DNA of 42,795 nt, taken from the NCBI GenBank assembly GCA_947470895.1, contig CANIVF010000034.1, positions 1-42,795 of the forward strand, in the 5' to 3' direction. A program made the translations under genes and the position numbers. Each line of letters starts with the position of its first letter. Position 1 is the first letter of the stretch. Source of the stretch: Bacteroidota bacterium. GTDB taxonomy: Bacteria; Bacteroidota; Bacteroidia; Cytophagales; Cyclobacteriaceae. The notes under the pieces are model-generated. The model searched no databases. It had not been told where the DNA came from and saw nothing but the letters and a program-made list of their open reading frames with translations. Of this stretch, positions 25,121 through 33,689 are shown piece by piece.

Positions 25121-26521
25121 ATGAATCGTTTTTTTGCTGTTATCATTTTTGTTTGCACGATCTCAATATCTGGCGCACAAGATACGCTAAGCCTGGCACG
25201 GGCTATCCAAATCGGATTGCAGAATAATTTTGATGTGCAGATCGGTAAATTGAATCTTGATCTTGCGAAGAATAATAATAACTGGGGGCAAGCAGGGATG
25301 CTGCCGGCAATCAATTTGATTGGAGGTCAACCCAACAGTGTGGTTCAACGCAAACCTGCTAACCCCTTTGCAGTGGCCGGTAGAAATATTTCGGATAACG
25401 TGAACGGTCAGCTGGATGCACAGTTCACGTTGTTTGATGGTTTTTTTGTTCGCCTAACAAAACAGCGACTGGATAAACTGGAAGAGTTAAGCAGTGGTAA
25501 TGCCCGGTTTGTCATGGAGAATACGGTGCAGGCTATTATTCTTGGTTACTACAGTGTGCTTCTGCAAAAAGAACAGCTTCAGGTTCTGATTAAAAACAAG
25601 GGATTTTCAAAAGAGCGATACGACTATGTAAAGCTTAGAAAAGAATTGGGAGGAGCAATTACGTTTGATGTGCTGCAAGAACAAAATAACTACCTGACAG
25701 ACTCAGCGAGTGTACTTCAGCAGGAGATTCTCCTTAAGAACTCCATTCGCGATTTCAATCTCTTGCTAAACGAAAACATTAATAAGACCTACCAGTTCAC
25801 CGATGTATTTCCGATTGAGAATGAACAATATCGCTACGAAGATTTGCGCGATAAAATGGTTCGTTCAAATACAAACCTGAAAAATCAATTTGTAAGCCAG
25901 GAGCTATTTCGTAACGCCACTCGCCTGGCAGAGTCAAACTACTCCCCCACGGTATTATTGAACTTAGGGGCAACAGGTAGCTTAGATCGATTAAATGCCA
26001 ACTTCAGGGCCCCCACCGGCAATACCATTGAAAACACGGTGGGTTTTGTAAACAGAGATCAGGGTCAACCCGTGTATAACACAGTAAATGAAACGGCACT
26101 GAAGCCACTCACACAAACCGGTAACAGCTATGGCGCTTATGCGAACTTTGGTTTGCGTTTCACCTTGTTTAATGGTGGCCAGATAAGACGCGCGGTTGAG
26201 AATTCGCAAGTGCAGGAAAAAATCGCGCAGCTTACCACGGATCAACTACGGCTGTCGCTCGAAAATGATTTACTCGCCAGCTTTGATTTATATAACCTGA
26301 GAAGGCAATTGGTTCAAATTGCCCAGGTACGCTTGCAGGCTGCAGAGCTCAATCTTTCGTTGGCTAATGAGCGATATAAAAACGGTGCGTTGAGTGCTAT
26401 CGATTTGCGTATTGTGCAAGACAGTTACCAGCGTGCAGCTCTTGAAAATTACCTTGCCATTTATGCAAATATTTCCAGTCGTGTAGACCTAGTGAGACTT
26501 ACCGGTGGGTTGGTAGAGTAG
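25121..26521 (+). CDS. TolC-family outer-membrane efflux channel
   Basis: The outer-membrane channel of the tripartite RND system, 466 residues. It has a signal peptide (MNRFFAVIIFVCTISISGAQ) and then the TolC repeat start DTLSLARAIQIGLQNNFDVQ, in which the A-x-x-x-x-L-x-N-N helix is the family hallmark. Two structurally similar halves are separated at about residue 230; the second begins with LFNGGQIRRAVENSQVQ and ends in YLAIYANISSRVDLVRLTGGL. The gene begins 18 bases after the pump stop, which completes the operon 20942-26521. Confidence 0.94.
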   Translation: MNRFFAVIIFVCTISISGAQDTLSLARAIQIGLQNNFDVQIGKLNLDLAKNNNNWGQAGMLPAINLIGGQPNSVVQRKPANPFAVAGRNISDNVNGQLDAQFTLFDGFFVRLTKQRLDKLEELSSGNARFVMENTVQAIILGYYSVLLQKEQLQVLIKNKGFSKERYDYVKLRKELGGAITFDVLQEQNNYLTDSASVLQQEILLKNSIRDFNLLLNENINKTYQFTDVFPIENEQYRYEDLRDKMVRSNTNLKNQFVSQELFRNATRLAESNYSPTVLLNLGATGSLDRLNANFRAPTGNTIENTVGFVNRDQGQPVYNTVNETALKPLTQTGNSYGAYANFGLRFTLFNGGQIRRAVENSQVQEKIAQLTTDQLRLSLENDLLASFDLYNLRRQLVQIAQVRLQAAELNLSLANERYKNGALSAIDLRIVQDSYQRAALENYLAIYANISSRVDLVRLTGGLVE

Positions 26522-26656
26522 GAAATAAGTCCTCACCAACGAGAAGTCATTTGATCCTAAGCAATCGAATTATAGACTTATCTGTTTTTTTAAACGTGTA
26601 TCCTGTATCTGGATTCATTTTCGAATAAAAGCGCTAGTTTAGTTTTAAAAAGCTTT

Positions 26657-27916
26657 ATGAAGAATAAAATTATCTTGGGCATCAATTCGGATATTCTGAT
26701 CATAGGTATATTATTTTTCATCTTTGGCTTTGTCACGTGGCTGGGTTCTATATTGATCCCTTATCTTAAAATAGCCTGCGAGCTCACCACCTTCGAATCC
26801 TATCTGGTGGCATTTTCGTTTTATATTTCATACTCCATTATGGCCATTCCTTCGTCCTGGGTGTTGAGGAAGACTGGCTCGAAAAAGGGAATGTCGTTAG
26901 GCTTGTTCATAATGACTTTAGGGACCCTGTTGTTTATTCCAGCTGCTCTCACGCGCTTGTATCCTTTATTTTTATTTGGTCTGTTTACTCAAGGTGCGGG
27001 ACTTACCATTTTACAATCCGCATCAAATCCATACATCACGAAGTTGGGCCCTGCAGAAAGTGCAGCAAAGCGAATGAGCATCATGGGCATCAGCAATGGC
27101 ATTGCAGGAGTGATGGCACCCATTATTTTAGGAGCCATCATCCTAAGTGATGCAGATTTACTCGAACAAAAATTGAGCGTTTTAAGTGCGACTGAAAGAA
27201 TTGCTGAATTGGAAGCACTGGCAAGCCGAGTAATCTTTCCATATATCAGCATGATGATTATGTTGATTGTGTTAGCGTTGCTAATTTATTTTTCTGCGTT
27301 ACCGGAATTGGATACTGATGAGGAAGATGAAGCGACTACTGCCGCCAATGAGAACAAGAAAAGTATTCTTCAATTTCCACATTTACTATTGGGTGCGTTA
27401 ACCGTATTTCTTTATGTGGGCGTTGAGGTAATTGCAGTCGACACAATATTCAGCTATGCTACTTCACAAGGCGTTGCGGTTTCTCAGGCAACATACTTTG
27501 CAAGCTTCACTATTCTCAATATGTTGGTGGGATATGTGATTGGAATCATTTGTATTCCTCGTTTTATAAATCAAAATCGTGCTCTAAAATTGTCAGCCAT
27601 TGCCGGAGTTGCCTTTGCTCTTATCGCTTTATTTACGGAGGCACTAACTTCCGTTATTTTTATTTCACTGTTGGGATTAGCGAATGCCTTAATCTGGCCT
27701 TCCATATGGCCTCTTGCAATTAATGGTCTCGGACGATTTACAAAAACGGGTTCCTCATTATTGATAATGGCTATTGGTGGTGGCGCTGTTCTTCCTTTAG
27801 TTTATGGTCGTATTGCAGAAGACTTAAATCCACAGGCTGCCTATTGGATGGTGATACCGTGTTATCTTTTTATTCTTTTTTATGCCACATCAGCAAATAA
27901 GATCCGGACGAGATAA
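26657..27916 (+). CDS. Sugar MFS transporter, FucP/GluP (FHS) family
   Basis: A proton-coupled sugar symporter of 419 residues with twelve predicted helices. The N-terminal FFIFGFVTWLGSILIPYLK and the motif GAGLTILQSASNPYITKLGP in TM4-TM5 are characteristic of the fucose/glucose-galactose permease (FHS) family. The second half contains FLYVGVEVIAVDTIFSYA and the final GGGAVLPLVYGRIAEDL. The substrate is probably glucose, galactose or fucose. No sugar-catabolic gene adjoins it, so the sugar cannot be named. It is transcribed alone. Confidence 0.87.
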   Translation: MKNKIILGINSDILIIGILFFIFGFVTWLGSILIPYLKIACELTTFESYLVAFSFYISYSIMAIPSSWVLRKTGSKKGMSLGLFIMTLGTLLFIPAALTRLYPLFLFGLFTQGAGLTILQSASNPYITKLGPAESAAKRMSIMGISNGIAGVMAPIILGAIILSDADLLEQKLSVLSATERIAELEALASRVIFPYISMMIMLIVLALLIYFSALPELDTDEEDEATTAANENKKSILQFPHLLLGALTVFLYVGVEVIAVDTIFSYATSQGVAVSQATYFASFTILNMLVGYVIGIICIPRFINQNRALKLSAIAGVAFALIALFTEALTSVIFISLLGLANALIWPSIWPLAINGLGRFTKTGSSLLIMAIGGGAVLPLVYGRIAEDLNPQAAYWMVIPCYLFILFYATSANKIRTR

Positions 27917-28004
27917 TGTTTATTGCGTTTATTATTTTATTCAAGGGGGAATATTCATTTTTTAATAGCATTAAATATCCTTTAAAAACAAGTTTGTCAA
28001 AATT

Positions 28005-28490
28005 ATGAAGCGTCTTCAGGACTTACTCTTACTCGGCAATCCCTTACTCTATCAGGTTTCACAACCTGTCCTGGAAGCGGAACTTCCACTCGTGCGAGGT
28101 TGGGTGACCGATTTGCATACTGTGATGGAAGAAATTCGTGCTAAATATAATTTTGGTCGTGCCATTGCCGCGCCACAGCTAGGAATTATGAAGCGTGTAA
28201 TTTATATGAACATCGATAAGCCCGTTGTTTTTATTAATCCTGAATTCACTTTTCTAAGTGACGAACTGTTTGAAGTATGGGATGACTGCATGTGCTTTCC
28301 AAACCTTTTTGTAAAAGTGATGCGACATAAGGAATTGACAATTACATATCATGATGAAAACTGGCAGCAACATGAATGGAAAATGAAATACAATCTTTCA
28401 GAATTGTTGCAGCACGAATATGATCACCTCGATGGAATACTTTGTACGATGAGAGCCATCGATGACAGATCGTTTAAATGGCGTGCTTAA
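28005..28490 (+). CDS. Peptide deformylase-like protein with altered motif 2
   Basis: It belongs to the polypeptide deformylase family, which removes formyl from N-terminal Met. It has 161 residues and ends 6 bases from the convergent scpA. Motif 1 reads GRAIAAPQ (51-58), against canonical GxGxAAxQ; motif 3 is intact as HEYDH (137-141). Motif 2 is WDDCMCFPN (92-100), so the metal-binding Cys95 is kept, while the canonical E-G-C-L-S is D-D-C-M-C. All three metal ligands (C95, H137, H141), the catalytic E138 and Gln58 are present. Deformylase-like paralogues of this sort occur alongside a true Def; it may act on another formylated substrate or be weakly active. No fmt gene is adjacent. Confidence 0.8.
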   Translation: MKRLQDLLLLGNPLLYQVSQPVLEAELPLVRGWVTDLHTVMEEIRAKYNFGRAIAAPQLGIMKRVIYMNIDKPVVFINPEFTFLSDELFEVWDDCMCFPNLFVKVMRHKELTITYHDENWQQHEWKMKYNLSELLQHEYDHLDGILCTMRAIDDRSFKWRA

Positions 28491-28496
28491 AAAGTA

Positions 28497-29276
28497 TTAT
28501 AAGCTCAAATCCACCTGAGCAGGATCAACCTGTGGTCTCATCACCCAAAAGTTATTGAACCCTTCACCTACCTGAATAGTCAATAAGCCATTGGCAAGCA
28601 TTTCGAGAATGGCCAGGAAATTAAAAATCAAAGAGATGCGTGTTGGTGCCTGTTCGAATAATTCGGTGAAGGCTACACGAGGTTTTACAGTTACCTGATT
28701 GAGAATAAATTCTTTCTGGCCTTCAACAGTGTAAGGATATTGAATTACCTGGTGAATCGGCTTGTACTTTTCTTCCTCAGCACGCTTTAATACTTTTTCA
28801 AACACGATAAGCAACTTGAACAAGTCTACATCTTGAAGTTCAGCTTCAACGTTGGTCACTTCTGCCAGGGTTCGCAACTCTTTCATCAGGTTGCCGCGCT
28901 TCTCCTTCATCAACTCCGTCTCTTCCATTTTATGGAATTGCTCAACCACTGACTTGTATTTTTTGTATTCCATCAAGTGCTTAATCAACTCTTCGCGTGG
29001 GTCTATCTCGTTGCCCTGCTCATCCAGTTGTGGTCGAGGTAAAAGCATTTTGGATTTGATCCGCATCAGCGTAGCAGCAACTAATATGAATTCGCTGGCT
29101 ACTTCAATATTCAAGGTTTCAAGCCGCCTGATGTATTCAAGAAAATCATTTGTAATTTTTGAAATAGGGATGTCATTAATGTCTAATTCATCGCGCTCGA
29201 TAAAAAATAACAGAAGGTCAAAGGGGCCCTCAAAAAGCGGCAGACGTATTTCAAAACTTTCTTGTTCCATAATCAT
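28497..29276 (-). CDS. scpA: Segregation and condensation protein A (kleisin)
   Basis: The kleisin subunit of the SMC-ScpAB complex that compacts and segregates the chromosome. It has 259 residues. The N-terminal kleisin helix reads IRLPLFEGPFDLLLFFIERD then ELDINDIPISKITNDFLEYI, the ScpA signature. The C-terminal winged-helix segment (RVAFTELFEQAPTRISLIFNFLAILEM) binds the SMC cap. ATGs at 29276 and 29270 differ by two residues; either could be used. scpB and smc are not nearby. The gene is divergent from dxs and convergent with the deformylase-like gene. Confidence 0.94.
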   Translation of the reverse strand: MIMEQESFEIRLPLFEGPFDLLLFFIERDELDINDIPISKITNDFLEYIRRLETLNIEVASEFILVAATLMRIKSKMLLPRPQLDEQGNEIDPREELIKHLMEYKKYKSVVEQFHKMEETELMKEKRGNLMKELRTLAEVTNVEAELQDVDLFKLLIVFEKVLKRAEEEKYKPIHQVIQYPYTVEGQKEFILNQVTVKPRVAFTELFEQAPTRISLIFNFLAILEMLANGLLTIQVGEGFNNFWVMRPQVDPAQVDLSL

Positions 29277-29459
29277 AATAGGGCGGTAAAAATAATCAGG
29301 ATTTGAAGATTTTCGGTTTTTTAATTTAGTTGCAGGCCTACAAATTCATGGGGATTGCATAATTGACTAATTTTACCTTGTTGATCCCAAAAAAATCATT
29401 CAAAACAGTTATCTTTTAAAGTTGTTTAATGGATTATCGATGGCAAATCCCAATAGCAC

Positions 29460-31385
29460 ATGCTAATTACACCCGGAAAGCTGCTTACGCAGATAAATAG
29501 CCCTGATGATCTTAAAAAATTGGATCAGGCTCAGTTGATTCAATTATGTGATGAACTACGTCACTTTATCATTGATAATGTATCTGTTTATGGCGGTCAT
29601 TTTGGGGCGAGCCTTGGTGTTGTTGAATTGACAGTCGCACTTCACTACGTTTTTAATACTCCAACCGATCAACTGGTATGGGATGTGGGCCATCAGGCAT
29701 ACGGTCATAAAATTCTGACAGGAAGAAGAGACATTTTTCACACCAACCGATCCTATACAGGTATTTCTGGATTTCCTAAAAGAAGTGAAAGCGAATATGA
29801 TTCGTTTGGAGTAGGTCACTCATCCACATCAGTTTCTGCAGCATTGGGTATGGCAGCAGCTTCAAAATACCTGGGGCTTGAGAATAAACAACATATTGCA
29901 GTAATTGGTGACGGTGCCCTTACCGGAGGCATGGCCTTTGAAGGTTTAAATCATGCAGGCGTTTCCGACACTAATCTTTTAATTATCCTCAACGACAACT
30001 GTATGTCGATTGACCCCAATGTTGGGGCTCTCAAAGATTATTTAACCGACATCACCACATCTAAGACATATAATCGTTTGAAGGATGATGTATGGAACTT
30101 ATTGGGCAAGCTTTCACACTTTGGAAAGAATGCCCAGGATATTGTTTCCAAAGTAGAAACAGGTATTAAATCTACTTTGCTCAGTCAAAGCAATCTTTTT
30201 GAATCACTTAATCTCCGGTATTTTGGTCCGGTAGATGGTCACGATGTCGATCATCTGGTTGCAGTAATGCGTGATCTTAAAGACATAAAGGGTCCTAAGA
30301 TTTTGCATTGTGTTACGGTAAAAGGGAAAGGCTATTTGCCTGCAGAAAATGGAAATGCCACCACCTGGCATGCTCCAGGCACATTCGATAAAATTTCTGG
30401 AGAAATATATAAGAAGGTTCACGATACTCCACAGGCTCCAAAGTATCAGGATGTTTTTGGACACACTTTAGTAGAGTTGGCCATTCAAAACGAAAAGATC
30501 ATAGGAATAACCCCAGCTATGCCTTCAGGGTCTTCCATGAATATCATGATGAAAGAAATGCCTACACGCGCTTTTGATGTGGGTATTGCCGAGCAACATG
30601 CTGTTACATTTTCTGCTGGACTAGCCACCCAAGGGTTAATTCCTTTCTGTAATATTTATAGTTCATTCATGCAAAGAGCTTATGACCAGATGATACACGA
30701 TGTGTGCATACAAAATCTTCCAGTTAATTTTTGCCTTGATCGGGCTGGTTTTGCAGGAGCAGATGGACCGACTCACCATGGAGCATATGACATAGCCTAT
30801 TTCAGGTGCATACCCAATATGATCGTGGCCGCACCAATGAACGAGGAAGAATTGCGTAACCTTATGTTTACGGCACAGCTTCCCAGAACAGAAAGAGCAT
30901 TCTCTATTCGCTATCCCCGTGGCCAGGGTGTTATGCCTAATTGGCGAACCGCCTTTAAACAAATCGAAGTTGGAAAGGGAAGAAAGATAAAAGAAGGAGA
31001 GGGAGTTGTGATTTTAACCTTTGGGCACATTGGCAATTATGCGGTAGAAGCATGTGAGGAATTGGAAAAACAAGGCATAACCCCAGCACATTATGATATG
31101 CGGTTTGCCAAGCCGTTAGACGAAGGACTGCTTCATGAAGTATTTTCAAACTTCAAAAAAATAATTACCGTGGAGGACGGGTGTATTCAAGGGGGTATTG
31201 GCAGCGCAGTGTTGGAGTTTATGGCTGATCATGGTTACTCAGCCGAAGTAAAAAGACTCGGTATACCGGACGAAATTGTGGAGCATGGGGAACAAATCGA
31301 TCTTCACAGGGAGTGTGGTTTTGATCCTGATGGAATTATGAAGGCAGTTATTTCAATGCACGTTTCAGCGCAAGCTGTTGTCTGA
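29460..31385 (+). CDS. dxs: 1-deoxy-D-xylulose-5-phosphate synthase
   Basis: Condenses pyruvate and glyceraldehyde-3-phosphate with thiamine diphosphate, the first step of the MEP isoprenoid pathway and a source for thiamine and pyridoxal. It has 641 residues, a normal length. The ThDP site is GDGALTGGMAFEGLNHAG followed by NDNCMSIDPN (the GDG-to-N motif). The catalytic Glu lies in GIAEQHAVTFSAGLA. Other landmarks are FGASLGVVELT, WDVGHQAYGHKIL, DRAGFAGADGPTHHG and the C-terminal transketolase domain TVEDGCIQGGIGSAV. The stop TGA is one base from the ATG of the hydrolase gene, which points to translational coupling. Confidence 0.96.
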   Translation: MLITPGKLLTQINSPDDLKKLDQAQLIQLCDELRHFIIDNVSVYGGHFGASLGVVELTVALHYVFNTPTDQLVWDVGHQAYGHKILTGRRDIFHTNRSYTGISGFPKRSESEYDSFGVGHSSTSVSAALGMAAASKYLGLENKQHIAVIGDGALTGGMAFEGLNHAGVSDTNLLIILNDNCMSIDPNVGALKDYLTDITTSKTYNRLKDDVWNLLGKLSHFGKNAQDIVSKVETGIKSTLLSQSNLFESLNLRYFGPVDGHDVDHLVAVMRDLKDIKGPKILHCVTVKGKGYLPAENGNATTWHAPGTFDKISGEIYKKVHDTPQAPKYQDVFGHTLVELAIQNEKIIGITPAMPSGSSMNIMMKEMPTRAFDVGIAEQHAVTFSAGLATQGLIPFCNIYSSFMQRAYDQMIHDVCIQNLPVNFCLDRAGFAGADGPTHHGAYDIAYFRCIPNMIVAAPMNEEELRNLMFTAQLPRTERAFSIRYPRGQGVMPNWRTAFKQIEVGKGRKIKEGEGVVILTFGHIGNYAVEACEELEKQGITPAHYDMRFAKPLDEGLLHEVFSNFKKIITVEDGCIQGGIGSAVLEFMADHGYSAEVKRLGIPDEIVEHGEQIDLHRECGFDPDGIMKAVISMHVSAQAVV

Positions 31386-31386
31386 G

Positions 31387-32139
31387 ATGAATATATTTTT
31401 TCGTGAGCAGGGGGTTGGAACACCGATCATTCTAATTCACGGTTTTTGTGAGACTCATGAGATTTGGGATGGATTTGACAAAAAACTTTCGAATTATGGG
31501 CGCGTAATTTCCATTGACCTTCCGGGATTCGGTGAAAGTCCACTACAAGAAGGCTCTTTATCCATCGATTTTGTTGCGGAGATGGTATTAAACTGGCTTA
31601 AGGAAGAACAAATAAAGGACCCGGTTTTAGTGGGCCATTCTCTGGGGGGGTATGTAGTGCTAGCCATGGCGGCCAAGGATCCAGAATTCTGTAAAAAATT
31701 AGTCTTATTCCATTCATCAGTTTTTGCTGATTCTGAGGAAAAAAAAGCAAACAGGGATAAGGTTATTGATTTTGTAACCAAGAATGGGGTAGAGCCATTT
31801 ATTCAAACCTTTGTGCCAGCCTTATTTTATAATAAGGCTCACCAGGCTCTTGCGCGGGTAAGATCGATTAGTCTAAAAACTCCTCTTGCTACGTTGGTTT
31901 CGTATTCAAAAGCCATGAGAGATAGACTGTCACGGGAGGAATTTTTGGCTAATTATCTTTATCCAACCCTTATTTTAGCAGGCGATCAGGATGAGATTAT
32001 CACCATGGATCTCTCAAAAACAATGGCCTCAATAAGCCCAAAATCAATATTCTTTGCCTTGCCGAATACTGGACACATGGGAATGATTGAGTCAGAATCG
32101 CTAGCCATTGCAGAAATTTCACAGTTTATTTTAAGCTGA
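31387..32139 (+). CDS. Alpha/beta-hydrolase fold protein
   Basis: A cytosolic alpha/beta hydrolase of 250 residues. The oxyanion segment is IILIHGFCETHEIWDG. The nucleophile is Ser85 in GHSLGG; the acid is the Asp in LILAGDQDEII and the His lies in NTGHMGMIE, so a complete catalytic triad is present. It resembles esterase/haloperoxidase-type family members, but the substrate is unknown. The ATG at 31387 is chosen because it follows the dxs stop by a single base; a TTG nine bases upstream would overlap dxs. Coupling to dxs suggests shared expression, not necessarily a shared pathway. Confidence 0.85.
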   Translation: MNIFFREQGVGTPIILIHGFCETHEIWDGFDKKLSNYGRVISIDLPGFGESPLQEGSLSIDFVAEMVLNWLKEEQIKDPVLVGHSLGGYVVLAMAAKDPEFCKKLVLFHSSVFADSEEKKANRDKVIDFVTKNGVEPFIQTFVPALFYNKAHQALARVRSISLKTPLATLVSYSKAMRDRLSREEFLANYLYPTLILAGDQDEIITMDLSKTMASISPKSIFFALPNTGHMGMIESESLAIAEISQFILS

Positions 32140-32208
32140 AAGGATTAACTTCACACTGAAAAATTTAAAAAATTAATAAAGACATTCTAAATTCGGCCCA
32201 ATTGTCTT

Positions 32209-32216
32209 TATATTTG
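32209..32216 (+). promoter_or_regulatory. -7 promoter box of the zinc-ribbon membrane protein gene
   Basis: TATATTTG matches TAnnTTTG exactly and lies 66 bases upstream of the ATG at 32283. Confidence 0.45.
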
Positions 32217-32282
32217 AAGTTAACATCACCTAATTTGAAGCTTACCATTAATTGAAATCCTGAATTAAAACAGAAAAACGTC

Positions 32283-33047
32283 ATGATAGATCCACAATTG
32301 GTAATTGATCCCCACAAGTATGATGCTTGGAACAGTTTAGCCTTAAAGTCTGCCTTTGTATTTTGGGCATTGGGCTTACTTGTTGTTCTGGGCTACATCA
32401 TCAAGCTTTCAGCGGTAAGTGGAAACAAAGACAAATATGATTTTATCAATCGTAATGAGATCAGGGCACTTTGGATTGCGACTATCGGTTTTATTATTGG
32501 AGCCTGTTTTTTTGTGAACGCCAATGTGGTAGAGTTAACTACTCTATGGGTGTTCGTGAGGATTTTCACTACTGCCATGATGGGAATTCTGGTAGCTATG
32601 ATCATTCAGAACCTGCTGAAGTTTTACTATCCTTTCTTTATCGAAAAGCGCTTGAAAGTACTTCGCTATAAGCCGAGGGTTTCCCCAAAAACAGGAAAGC
32701 CGATGAAGCTTTTGAGTGAAGAGGAAGAAGATTCTCATTTAGATGAGGGGATGATTGCTGAAGAAAATGTGTTTTCTGTTGATTACGATGTTTGGTTGGA
32801 TGAAGAAACTGGCTACAAGCAAGTTGAGAAATATTCGGGCCACCTTCATGCTATTCAATGTCCGGAGTGCAATTATCAGACATTTAAAGTGACGCGTGAA
32901 GAAATAATCAAAGCGCCTAGCTTTACTGAAGAGGGAGAGTTGATGAAACATTATCTGTGCTCTTATTGTAGTTATAAGGCGAGAAAGACCGTGACGTTAA
33001 AGCAGCAGATTAAAGTGGAAGAGTCATCGCCTGCGGCAACTGCTTAA
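32283..33047 (+). CDS. Membrane protein with C-terminal zinc-ribbon-like CxxC pairs
   Basis: I do not recognise a named family. The 254 residues contain three predicted transmembrane segments (about 20-42, 63-82, 88-110), then a long cytosolic tail. The tail is basic (EKRLKVLRYKPRVSPKTGK), then acidic (LLSEEEEDSH), and ends with two CxxC pairs, Cys193/196 (CPECNY) and Cys226/229 (CSYCSY), 30 residues apart, as in zinc ribbons. The phrase Q-C-P-E-C-N-Y-Q-T is ribbon-like. The gene has its own promoter box and a strong terminator, so it is a single-gene unit between dxs-hydrolase and a small orphan gene. A regulatory or protein-binding role for the ribbon is inference. Confidence 0.75.
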   Translation: MIDPQLVIDPHKYDAWNSLALKSAFVFWALGLLVVLGYIIKLSAVSGNKDKYDFINRNEIRALWIATIGFIIGACFFVNANVVELTTLWVFVRIFTTAMMGILVAMIIQNLLKFYYPFFIEKRLKVLRYKPRVSPKTGKPMKLLSEEEEDSHLDEGMIAEENVFSVDYDVWLDEETGYKQVEKYSGHLHAIQCPECNYQTFKVTREEIIKAPSFTEEGELMKHYLCSYCSYKARKTVTLKQQIKVEESSPAATA

Positions 33048-33067
33048 CAGGATTAAAGTATAAACCG

Positions 33068-33095
33068 AAAACCCCGACTAGTCGGGGTTTTTTGT
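33068..33095 (+). terminator. Perfect-palindrome intrinsic terminator
   Basis: AAAACCCCGAC and TAGTCGGGGTTTT form a fully self-complementary 24-base stem, followed by TTTGTTTTT. It ends the zinc-ribbon gene transcript and can also act for the opposite strand, where the T run is shorter. Confidence 0.9.
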
Positions 33096-33097
33096 TT

Positions 33098-33349
33098 TTA
33101 GGTATTTAAAGGAAGTTTAATCTGATCGCAATAAAATTTCATTCGCGAATGCTGGGTGTCTAAAACAGAGATTCTGTCAATCGATGAATTTTTATGATCA
33201 ACAAAGACTTCTACATAATCACTCCCGAGCAGGTATAAGTTTATTTTATGCTTGTAGTAGCGAATGGCCATGATGAATGTAGCCTCTTCATATAGAATAC
33301 GGATCTTTCTTTCTAATGGATAGCTTTGCAGTTCATCCCACTTCTTCAT
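33098..33349 (-). CDS. Small conserved-looking protein, unknown
   Basis: An 83-residue protein with no recognised domain. It starts at an ATG (MKKWDELQSYPLERKIRILYEE) and has a plausible compact alpha/beta composition: an N-terminal helix, then YYKHKINLYLLGSDYVEVFVDHK as likely strands, and a closing helix. It is charged and has no signal peptide or membrane segment. I keep it because it ends just before a terminator, is uninterrupted, has its own ATG and does not overlap another gene. It may be a lineage-specific orphan. Confidence 0.6.
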   Translation of the reverse strand: MKKWDELQSYPLERKIRILYEEATFIMAIRYYKHKINLYLLGSDYVEVFVDHKNSSIDRISVLDTQHSRMKFYCDQIKLPLNT

Positions 33350-33488
33350 TGAAGAAATTTATTAAAAAAGAACGACTTCAATCAACGATTAATTCTCTTT
33401 AAATAAAGGTTATTGGTCTAATCAGGAGAAACTGATTTTCAAGAAACTAAATAGACATAACCGAGTGCTTTACTTGGAGGCAAGAAAT

Positions 33489-33513
33489 AAAAAAAGGCCT
33501 GATTTAGGCCTTT
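33489..33513 (-). terminator. Intrinsic terminator of tRNA-His
   Basis: AAAGGCCT, loop of five bases, AGGCCTTT, then TTTTATTTC on the minus strand, immediately downstream of the tRNA. Confidence 0.85.
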
Positions 33514-33522
33514 AATTTTATG

Positions 33523-33597
33523 GGTGAATGACGGGGCTCGAACCCGCGACCTCCAGAATCACAATCTAGCATTCTAACCAACTGAACTACATCCACC
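33523..33597 (-). tRNA. tRNA-His (anticodon GTG)
   Basis: The minus strand folds as a tRNA. The acceptor GTGGATG pairs with CATTCAC (one G-U); the D-stem is GTTC/GAAT; the anticodon stem CTAGA/TCTGG carries loop TTGTGAT with anticodon GTG; a T-arm of GGGTTCGAGCCCC type follows. An extra 5' G (-1) faces C73, the identity pair of tRNA-His. The full CCA is not encoded, since the genomic bases after C73 are CAT. A terminator follows, so it is transcribed alone. Confidence 0.95.
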
Positions 33598-33609
33598 ATA
33601 CGGGCTCAA

Positions 33610-33617
33610 CAAAGATT
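33610..33617 (-). promoter_or_regulatory. Candidate -7 box of tRNA-His
   Basis: The minus strand reads AATCTTTG, one mismatch from TAnnTTTG, with transcription predicted to start a few bases before the tRNA 5' end. Confidence 0.3.
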
Positions 33618-33689
33618 GCTCTTTTAAAAAGCGTTTTTAGGAATGTAAAGTTAGGCATGCTTTACTAAAATGCCAAAAATGATTTTAAA

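Noticed and set aside
20942-26521. RND operon as a novel system
   Set aside because: The adaptor, pump and channel all carry standard motifs and gene order; this is an ordinary tripartite efflux operon.
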